From an uncultured Oscillibacter sp. (GTDB taxonomy: Bacteria > Bacillota > Clostridia > Oscillospirales > Oscillospiraceae), in the NCBI GenBank assembly GCA_946551795.1, contig CAMNRF010000004.1:1-63153 (forward strand): a DNA stretch of 63,153 nucleotides, in the 5' to 3' direction. A model generated the notes under the pieces. The model was not told where the DNA came from. It worked only from the letters and a program-made list of their open reading frames with translations, and did no database searches. Position numbers and translations under genes: made by a program. Of the stretch, positions 49,492-55,935 are shown piece after piece (the first letter of the stretch is position 1; each line of letters opens with the position of its first letter).

Positions 49492-50538
49492 ATGGAACTT
49501 GATCTCCTTGGCCGCAGGGCAGAAATCGCCTCCAAGCGCGTCGTGGTGGGCTTTGACGGCTTCGCGGACACCATCGCCCGGGTCATCCGGGAGACCGCGG
49601 GAGCGGATCACCCGGAGACCTATTTCCCCACCATCCGCTCCTTCGGGGAATACCTGATCGCCCAGGCGGAGAAGAGCTGCTCCCTGGAGCTGAAGGTCCA
49701 GGCCCGGCAGCTGGGGGGAAACCTGCCCTATGTGTCCCGGGCCGCCGGCCTGCTGGGACTGGACGTCACCTGCATCGGGATGCTGGGGGAGGGCGCCCCC
49801 GATCCCCTGTTCCAGGAGATGCCCTGCCGGCTGTACGCCTTCGCCGCCCCCGGGGAGTCCACCTGTCTGGAGTTTCAGGACGGAAAGGTGTTTCTGGCGC
49901 CCCAGTACCGGCTCTCCGCCGACCCCTGGCAGCTTGTGCAGAATGCCACGGGCGGAAGGGCCGGGGAGCTGTTCGCGGATTCGGACCTGCTGGCCCTGCT
50001 GAACTGGAGCGAGCTCCCCTTCGCCCAGTCCCTGTGGGAGCACGTCTACCGGGAGAGTCTGGCGGACCGCCCGCCCCAGATGGACCGCTGGGCGTTTTTC
50101 GACCTGTGCGACTGCACCCGCCGCCCCGCCAAGGAGCTGGAGGCGGTGCTGGCCCTGATGGGACGGTTCGCCGAAAAACGGAGGGCGGTCCTGAGCCTCA
50201 ACGAGAATGAGGCGCTGGTAACGGCCCGGGCCGTGGCCCTGGAACCGCGGGACCTCGCCGGCATCGGCGAGGCGCTGCGGGAGCGGTTTGGGATCACCGA
50301 GGTGCTGATCCACACGCTGCGCGAGAGCCTGCTGTGCACTCCCCGGGGCGTCACACGGCAGGCCACCCGGTTCATCCCGGCGCCCAGGATCTCCACCGGG
50401 GCCGGGGACCACTTTAACGCGGCCGCCTGCCTGGGAGCTGTGCTGGAGCTCTCGGACGAGGAGCGTCTGACCCTGTCCAACCGTTTCTCCAGCCTGTATG
50501 TGGAGACCGGGAAAACTCCCTCTCTGGAATCCCTGTAG
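49492..50538 (+). CDS. PfkB-family sugar kinase
   Basis: This 348-residue ribokinase-like protein has the N-terminal Gly motif QLGGNLPYVSRAAGLLG and the C-terminal catalytic DTGAGD equivalent as STGAGDHFNAAACLG, with Asp as base. It is three bases after the NagB-like stop and likely phosphorylates the sugar so that the deaminase or isomerase can act. It ends the operon at a hairpin. Confidence 0.88.
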   Translation: MELDLLGRRAEIASKRVVVGFDGFADTIARVIRETAGADHPETYFPTIRSFGEYLIAQAEKSCSLELKVQARQLGGNLPYVSRAAGLLGLDVTCIGMLGEGAPDPLFQEMPCRLYAFAAPGESTCLEFQDGKVFLAPQYRLSADPWQLVQNATGGRAGELFADSDLLALLNWSELPFAQSLWEHVYRESLADRPPQMDRWAFFDLCDCTRRPAKELEAVLALMGRFAEKRRAVLSLNENEALVTARAVALEPRDLAGIGEALRERFGITEVLIHTLRESLLCTPRGVTRQATRFIPAPRISTGAGDHFNAAACLGAVLELSDEERLTLSNRFSSLYVETGKTPSLESL

Positions 50539-50543
50539 GCACC

Positions 50544-50571
50544 GAGGCCCCAGCCGGCCGGCCGGGGCCTC
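50544..50571 (+). terminator. Hairpin after the sugar operon
   Basis: GAGGCCCC and GGGGCCTC with a GC-rich 12-base loop, five bases after the kinase stop. No T-run. A second perfect 11-base stem (ATTTTCAGAAC/GTTCTGAAAAT, 50611-50640) follows. Confidence 0.6.
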
Positions 50572-50646
50572 TCAGTCTGCCAAAACGGTATTCCCGCCAG
50601 GCTGAGACGGATTTTCAGAACCTCAAAAAGTTCTGAAAATCTTGGA

Positions 50647-50703
50647 TTGGCAGTACCAAAGGCAGCCCCCGGCTAGGCCGGGGGCTGCCTTTGGTACTGC
50701 CAA
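50647..50703. terminator. 57-base perfect hairpin between convergent operons
   Basis: TTGGCAGTACCAAAGGCAGC followed by CCCCGGC pairs without mismatch to the right arm ending in CTGCCAA; loop TAG. The 27-base stem is one of the longest in the window and lies between the convergent kinase and PH-protein genes. Confidence 0.65.
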
Positions 50704-50705
50704 CG

Positions 50706-50730
50706 CAAAAGCCCCGCCTTTTGGCGAGGC
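50706..50730 (-). terminator. Terminator of the PH-domain gene
   Basis: Read leftward: GCCTCGCC, loop AAAA, GGCGGGGC, then TTTTGCG. It ends the leftward PH-domain transcript. Confidence 0.6.
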
Positions 50731-50761
50731 TCCCCGCGCGCCCTTTTCCAAAACCGGAAAA

Positions 50762-51346
50762 TCAGGCGGTCTGGTGCTGACGCAGACATTCTGCCGCACC
50801 CGCTCCGTCCTCCACGGAGAAAAACGCCAGGCCCTGGGCCACGCCCCGCTGGCTGTCGTTCTGGATGTCCGTCTTGGGGTGGCAGGCCCGCCAGCGGAGC
50901 TGCCGGTCCACCTCCTCAAAGAGACATCCGCCCAGCACCAGGCAGTCTCCCGCCGTCCGGTCCCGCAGCAGCTGGAAGTCATCGATCTCCGACAGCTCCA
51001 TGTAGTAGAAGGTCTGGTCCCTGGTCATCAGAATGGCCCTTTGGTCCGTAATCCAATACCGCTGGCCCAGCAGGCTGCGGCGCTCGATGACCGGGGAGAG
51101 CAGCATTACCACCGCGATCAGCAAAATCACCGCCACGGCCCTGGCGCTCCACTCCCGGCCCTGACCGGTATACAGCGCCAGGAGCACGGCGGTGACCACC
51201 ACCGTGCCGATCCACTTCCCGATGATTTTCCAGCTCTCCCCTTTTTCCAGAAGGGGAAAGGACATCGTCCCGCTCTGCCAGAGGACCCGCTCGCCCTGCC
51301 GCAGACAGTTGCTCAATGCCTGATCAGCCGTCATCTTTCCTGCCAT
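50762..51346 (-). CDS. Membrane protein with PH-like domain
   Basis: This roughly 194-residue protein has an amphipathic N-terminal part with REGERVLWQ-like segment (RQGERVLWQSGTM), two adjacent TM helices (about residues 45-90) and a cytoplasmic bPH2-like domain with YWITDQRAILMTRD, then FYYMELSEIDDFQLL. Function unknown; such proteins are often stress- or envelope-related. Of two ATGs after AAAGGAG the second (51346) has better spacing; 51352 is the alternative. Confidence 0.72.
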   Translation of the reverse strand: MAGKMTADQALSNCLRQGERVLWQSGTMSFPLLEKGESWKIIGKWIGTVVVTAVLLALYTGQGREWSARAVAVILLIAVVMLLSPVIERRSLLGQRYWITDQRAILMTRDQTFYYMELSEIDDFQLLRDRTAGDCLVLGGCLFEEVDRQLRWRACHPKTDIQNDSQRGVAQGLAFFSVEDGAGAAECLRQHQTA

Positions 51347-51568
51347 TCCCATCGTCTCCTTTACAGTCTTTACAATTCTCAGCGATTCCGGCGCGCTTTT
51401 CCGCCGCTCCTATGATACCGCGATCACTCGTTCAGCCGCTGGGAAGGTACCGGCCTGACCCGTTAATCTTTTGTCAAATTTTTTAGCGGCAATTTAACGA
51501 ATTCTCTGCTATAATGGGATTGTGTCGAAAAACAAAAAACGCCGGCTGTCCGGAAAGGAGGCGCCGCC

Positions 51569-52651
51569 TTGCGTCCCAAGCCCACTCTCTCCACCCGTAT
51601 GTTCCCCTTCTCCCTGCGGGATCTGCTGGTCACCATCGTCATCCTGCTGTGCGCCGCCGGCGTCTGCATCCTCCTGCGGGCGGCGGACACCAGCGACGGC
51701 TTCGCCTCCCCCATCTTCGTGCTGGCGGTGCTGCTGACCTCCCGCCTCACCACCGGCTATCTCTTCGGTCTCATCGCCGCGGTCCTGGGGGTTATCTGCG
51801 TTAATTTCATCTTCACCTATCCCTACTGGGCCTTTAACCTGACCATCTCCGGCTACCCGCTCACGTTTCTGAGCTTTCTGGCGGTCTCCGTCATTACCAG
51901 CACCCTCACCACCCAGATCAAGCGGCAGGAACAGCTGCGGATCGAAAATGAGAAGGAGAAGATGCGGGCCAACCTGCTGCGCTCCGTGTCCCACGACATC
52001 CGCACCCCTCTGACCTCCATCGTGGGGTCCACCTCCACGGTGCTGGAAAATCCCGGCCTCTCCCGGGCAGAGCAGGAGACGCTGCTGGAGGACGTCCGCA
52101 GTGAGGCCCAGTGGCTGATCCGGGCGGTGGAGAACCTGCTGTCCATCACCCGCATGGGGGATGGGCAGGCCCGCATCACCAAGGACGTGGAGGCAGCGGA
52201 GGAGATCCTGGGGGAGGCGGTGCGGAAGTTCCGCAACCGCTATCCGGAGATCTCCGTGTCCGTGGAGCCCCCCAGGGAGCTGCTGCTGGTGCCCATGGAC
52301 CCCATTCTCATCGAGCAGGTCCTGGCAAATCTGATGGAAAACGCCGCCATTCACGGGGAAACTACCACCCGTATTCTGGTCTCCGCCCGGCCGGACGGCG
52401 ATTGCGCCCGCTTCACCGTGGCGGACAACGGGCGGGGCATCTCCCCCGCCGCCCTGCCCACGCTGTTCGACGGAACGATGAAACACAGCGAGTCCCCCAA
52501 GGGGGACGGCAAACGCAACATGGGCCTGGGCCTCTCGGTGTGCATGGCCATCATCCGGGCCCACGGCGGCACCATGGAGGTCAAAAATCTGGAGCCCGGG
52601 GCGGAGTTTTCCTTCCGCCTCCCGCTCTTAAAGGAGGAATCCGGCAGATGA
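51569..52651 (+). CDS. kdpD: KdpD-like sensor kinase, short form
   Basis: This 360-residue kinase has four TM segments in a DUF4118/KdpD-type membrane domain (about residues 15-115), then HisKA with phospho-His in RSVSHDIRTPLTSIVGSTST and HATPase motifs LMENAAIHG, VADNGRGI and MGLGLSV. The large N-terminal KdpD/USP cytosolic domain is missing. TTG at 51569 follows AAAGGAGG. It overlaps kdpE by ATGA; no kdpFABC genes are in the window. A -10 box TATAAT at 51510-51515 is the likely promoter. Confidence 0.85.
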   Translation: MRPKPTLSTRMFPFSLRDLLVTIVILLCAAGVCILLRAADTSDGFASPIFVLAVLLTSRLTTGYLFGLIAAVLGVICVNFIFTYPYWAFNLTISGYPLTFLSFLAVSVITSTLTTQIKRQEQLRIENEKEKMRANLLRSVSHDIRTPLTSIVGSTSTVLENPGLSRAEQETLLEDVRSEAQWLIRAVENLLSITRMGDGQARITKDVEAAEEILGEAVRKFRNRYPEISVSVEPPRELLLVPMDPILIEQVLANLMENAAIHGETTTRILVSARPDGDCARFTVADNGRGISPAALPTLFDGTMKHSESPKGDGKRNMGLGLSVCMAIIRAHGGTMEVKNLEPGAEFSFRLPLLKEESGR

Positions 52652-53355
52652 ACATCCGCGAGAAAATCCTGGTGGTGGAGGACGAGAAGAGCATCTCCCA
52701 CTTCATCTCCACCATCCTGAATTCCAACGGCTATGAGGCCATGCAGGCCCGTACCGGCACAGAGGCGCTGTCCATGATCTCCTCCCACTGTCCGGACCTC
52801 ATCATATTGGACCTGGGCCTTCCGGACATGGACGGCCTGGAGATCCTCCGTCAGCTGCGGAGCTGGTCCAGTCTGCCGGTGGTGGTGGTCTCCGCCCGCT
52901 CCCACGAGCGGGAGAAGGTCACCGCCCTGGACCTGGGGGCCGACGACTACCTCACCAAGCCCTTCGGCACCGACGAGCTGCTGGCCCGGGTCCGCACCGC
53001 CATCCGCCACACCCGCACCGCCTCCGGCAACGACGAGATCGCCCAGAAGGGCACCTACACCGTGGGGGAGATGACCATCGACTACAACAAGCACCAGGTC
53101 CTCATCCGGGGAGAGAACGCGAAGCTGACCCTCAGCGAGTTCCGCATCGTGGCCCTGCTGGGCAAGCACGCCGGAAAGGTGCTGACCTACGACTTCATCA
53201 TCAAGGAGCTGTGGGGTCCCCGGGCCGGAGGCGACAACCAGATTCTCCGGGTGAACATGGCCAACATCCGCAGGAAGGTGGAGAAAAACCCCGCTGAGCC
53301 GGAGTACCTCTTCACCGAGGTGGGCGTGGGCTACCGGCTGGCGGAGGGGAACTGA
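52648..53355 (+). CDS. kdpE: KdpE-type response regulator
   Basis: This 235-residue OmpR-family regulator has a receiver domain (phospho-Asp in LIILDLGLPDMDG, Lys in YLTKPFGTDEL) and a winged-helix DNA-binding domain (LTLSEFRIVALLGKHAGKVL, LRVNMANIRRKVEKNP). Its start overlaps the kinase stop. Potassium control is suggested by family; target genes lie elsewhere. Confidence 0.9.
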   Translation: MNIREKILVVEDEKSISHFISTILNSNGYEAMQARTGTEALSMISSHCPDLIILDLGLPDMDGLEILRQLRSWSSLPVVVVSARSHEREKVTALDLGADDYLTKPFGTDELLARVRTAIRHTRTASGNDEIAQKGTYTVGEMTIDYNKHQVLIRGENAKLTLSEFRIVALLGKHAGKVLTYDFIIKELWGPRAGGDNQILRVNMANIRRKVEKNPAEPEYLFTEVGVGYRLAEGN

Positions 53356-53396
53356 GCCCTCTTCCCGGGAGATTTTTTCAAGGAGATGAGGAGGAT

Positions 53397-53711
53397 ATGG
53401 GCGGCACGGTCTTTTCGGTCTTTTATGAGATCGTCCGGCATGTCCCGGCGGGGCAGGTGGCCACCTACGGCCAGATCGCCCGCCTGGCGGGGATGCCCCG
53501 CTGCGCCAGAACGGTGGGCTACGCCATGGCGGGGTGTCAGGACCCCTCCGTCCCCTGCCACCGGGTGGTGGACCGTTTCGGCGGCACCAAAGCGGCATTT
53601 GATGCCCACGCCCCCGGCACCCAGCGGGCGCTGCTGGAATCGGAGGGTGTTCCCTTCCGCTCCGACGGGACGGTGGCATTGGAAAAATGCCAGTGGAATC
53701 CATTATATTGA
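53397..53711 (+). CDS. Small MGMT-family DNA alkyltransferase
   Basis: This 104-residue protein is only the C-terminal DNA-binding and active-site domain of O6-alkylguanine transferases: HTH region GQVATYGQIARLAGMPRCAR and active-site VPCHRVV with the acceptor Cys intact. Alkyltransferase-like proteins of this size usually have Trp there (PWHRV), so this one may be catalytically active. ATG follows GAGGAGG. It follows kdpE with a 41-base gap. Confidence 0.85.
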   Translation: MGGTVFSVFYEIVRHVPAGQVATYGQIARLAGMPRCARTVGYAMAGCQDPSVPCHRVVDRFGGTKAAFDAHAPGTQRALLESEGVPFRSDGTVALEKCQWNPLY

Positions 53712-53728
53712 TAAAATCAGACAATAAA

Positions 53729-53761
53729 ACAGTCGGTGATGATCATATCATCACCGACTGT
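53729..53761. terminator. Bidirectional terminator
   Basis: ACAGTCGGTGATGAT, loop CAT, ATCATCACCGACTGT, a perfect 15-base stem. Read leftward it is followed by TTTTATTG, so it ends the Dabb gene; it also closes the convergent MGMT gene. Confidence 0.75.
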
Positions 53762-53777
53762 CCTCTTTAACCCGGGC

Positions 53778-54059
53778 TCAGAATTCGTAGTCCACCGCCA
53801 CCCGGTCCTCCCGAATGGACTTGCACAGGGCGGAAACCGCCTTGTGCCGGGGGTCGTTTTTATAGGTCTCCAGGTCCTCCAAGCTGGCAAAATCGCTGAC
53901 CAATACGGCGTCGTAGTTGTTTTTTCCAACATTGACCGCCACTTCGCACCGCAGCAACTGGGGGATCACCCCCTGGAGTCCCCGCAGGCCCTCAAAAAAG
54001 CGTTCCCGCTCCGCCTCGGTGCCGGGGCGGAATTTCCACATGACAATGTGACGGATCAC
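53778..54059 (-). CDS. Dabb (stress-responsive A/B barrel) protein
   Basis: This 93-residue protein has the Dabb pattern: MIRHIVMWKFRPG at the start, LRCEVAVNVGKNNYDAVLVS, then DLETYKNDPRHKAVSALCKS. Such proteins form dimeric ferredoxin-like barrels of uncertain function. GTG start at 54059 after GGAGGAAG. Confidence 0.82.
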   Translation of the reverse strand: MIRHIVMWKFRPGTEAERERFFEGLRGLQGVIPQLLRCEVAVNVGKNNYDAVLVSDFASLEDLETYKNDPRHKAVSALCKSIREDRVAVDYEF

Positions 54060-54109
54060 GTTCTCTTCCTCCCGTTTTGTCTATTATAACAGTATAATCA
54101 GCTATTATA

Positions 54110-55309
54110 TTATTTATTTTCCTTTTGCCGGTAGGCCACGATGCCCAGGCCCAGCAGCTCAATGGCCCGGGTCATCTTCTCCGGGGCCATCACATAGGCG
54201 ATCCGGATCTTGTCCCTGCCCAAATCCCGATCGCTGTAAAAGCCCGCCCCGGGGGCGAACATCACCGTCTCCCCCTGGTCCTGGAACTCCTGCAGAAGGA
54301 AGTACTGGAGCTTCTCCGTGTCGTCCACCGGCAGGGTCACCATCAGGTAGAAGGCCCCCTCCGGGCAGATGCATCCCACGCCGGGGATCTTGTTCAGGGC
54401 CGCCACGGTGGCGTCCCTGCGGCGGCGGTACTCGTCCCGAACGGAGAGGAAGTACTCCGTCCCCAATGTCTCGTACATCTTCGCCGCGCCCAGCTGGTCC
54501 AGAGTGGCGGCGCACAGCCGTCCCTGGGCCCATTTCAGCGCCTGGCCCATCAGATCCCTGTTCCGGGAGATCAGGGCGCCCACCCGGGCGCCGGTGGTGG
54601 AGAACCGCTTGGACACGGAGTCGATGACCACCACATTTTCCGCCGCATCAGAGAAGCTCAGCATGGTGGCCTTCTCCCCGGTGTAGACGATCTCCCGGTA
54701 CACCTCGTCGCTGATCAGGAAGATGCCGTGCTCTTTGGCGATGTCCGCCAGCAGGCGCATCTCCTCCCGGGTGAGCACCACGCCGGTGGGGTTGCCGGGG
54801 GTGGTGACCAGGATGGCCCGGGTGCGGTCATTGATCAGCGGCTCAATCCGCTCCCGGCTGGCAAAGCGGTAGCCCTCCTCCGCCGAGGTGGGGATGGGGC
54901 GGATCTTTCCGCCGGTGACATTGATGAACGTCGTGTAGTTGGGGTAGAAGGGCTGCGGCAGCAGCACCTCGTCCCCCTCCTCCAGGATACAGGCCATGAC
55001 GATCTCCAGCGCCTCACTGCCGCCGAAGGTGGCCAGGATGTCCCCCGTCTCCAGCGCACAGCCCAGGGCCTCGTAGTAGGCCCGGACGGCATTCAGGTAG
55101 ACGGCCTCGCCCGGAGCGGGGGCATAGGCCACCACGCCCTCCCCGTAGCGCCGGATCTCCTCCAGGAAGGCCGACGGGGTCTCAATATCCGGCTGACCGA
55201 TGTTCATGTGGTAGACCTTCAGCCCCCGGCTGACGGCGGCTACCTCGCTGGGATAGAACTGGCGCATGGGGGACAGGCCGCATCGCTTGATTCTGCTGGA
55301 CAGCTTCAT
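54110..55309 (-). CDS. Class I/II PLP aminotransferase
   Basis: This 399-residue aminotransferase of the aspartate aminotransferase fold-type I group has substrate motif HMNIGQPDIETP, TTPGNPTG, and the PLP Lys in DSVSKRFSTTGARVG. The substrate is not evident. ATG follows GGGAGG. A T-box leader lies about 290 bases upstream in the same direction, with a dispersed repeat between, so amino-acid-responsive control is likely original, if still working. Confidence 0.88.
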   Translation of the reverse strand: MKLSSRIKRCGLSPMRQFYPSEVAAVSRGLKVYHMNIGQPDIETPSAFLEEIRRYGEGVVAYAPAPGEAVYLNAVRAYYEALGCALETGDILATFGGSEALEIVMACILEEGDEVLLPQPFYPNYTTFINVTGGKIRPIPTSAEEGYRFASRERIEPLINDRTRAILVTTPGNPTGVVLTREEMRLLADIAKEHGIFLISDEVYREIVYTGEKATMLSFSDAAENVVVIDSVSKRFSTTGARVGALISRNRDLMGQALKWAQGRLCAATLDQLGAAKMYETLGTEYFLSVRDEYRRRRDATVAALNKIPGVGCICPEGAFYLMVTLPVDDTEKLQYFLLQEFQDQGETVMFAPGAGFYSDRDLGRDKIRIAYVMAPEKMTRAIELLGLGIVAYRQKENK

Positions 55310-55359
55310 GGCAAATTACCTCCCGGGCCGTTTCGGCCGCGTATTCTCATATAGGCAAG

Positions 55360-55524
55360 ACACCCGAAAATCGGTATCCGCTTTTCAAGGCGGGCAGCGC
55401 CCTCTGGCACATCGCATGTGCCATGTTTTGCCTATGAAGTCCATCACCGGGCCGTTTCACGGTCCCTGGGACGCGTACGCGCTCAGGGTTGAAAAGAGGC
55501 AAATGCTTTTTCAACCGCGGTGAC
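55360..55524 (+). repeat. Dispersed intergenic repeat, copy B
   Basis: This 165-base segment is homologous to 11096-11256 in opposite orientation. It shares CCGGGCCGTTTCACGG, CAGGGTTGAAAAGAGGCAA, CATGTGCC and the end GCGGTGAC. It lies between the T-box terminator and the aminotransferase gene, oriented against their transcription. Confidence 0.75.
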
Positions 55525-55594
55525 TATAACGCAACGCGATGGGCGCATATGCGGCAGCGTTCCGGAACGCCGCCGGTGTACCGAATTTGAATAC

Positions 55595-55829
55595 AAAAAC
55601 GCCCCTGACAACCGTCAGGGGCGAAATCTGTTTCCGCGGTACCACCCTGATCTGTCCCTCTCCACCAGAAGGAGGCATCTCATGACATCCTGTAACGGAG
55701 ATGGGCCGTCCCGCTCGTCACGGGCTGCTCCAAAGTGGCTTGCTCTCCGGCGTGGACTGAGGGCTTGCACCGATCCCCTCTCGCTGTGAGCCGGTTTCAG
55801 AGAGCTGGCTTTGTCATTGCGTTTGACTG
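55595..55829 (-). promoter_or_regulatory. T-box leader
   Basis: Read leftward: the universal T-box AGGGTGGTACCGCGG (55634-55648) is followed by terminator CGCCCCTGAC, loop, GTCAGGGGCG and five T (55595-55623). The T-box side arm ATCAGGG can pair with CCCTGA of the terminator as antiterminator. Upstream, Stem I features AGCGAGAGGGG, CGGTGCAAGCCC and CTTTGGAGC are recognisable. The specifier codon could not be fixed; AGC (Ser) in GAGAGCAAGCC is one candidate. The nearest downstream gene is the aminotransferase. Confidence 0.88.
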
Positions 55830-55835
55830 ATTTTC

Positions 55836-55863
55836 ATTATACAGGATTGTAAGAATTTGTCAA
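55836..55863 (-). promoter_or_regulatory. Promoter of the T-box transcript
   Basis: Read leftward: perfect TTGACA (55858-55863), 16 bases, perfect TATAAT (55836-55841), a few bases before the leader. Confidence 0.78.
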
Positions 55864-55935
55864 GTCAAAAGGTCGATCTTTTTGATTTCTCCTCCGGGCC
55901 ATCCCGGGCCGAAGCATGGCCCGGGAACACCCGCT

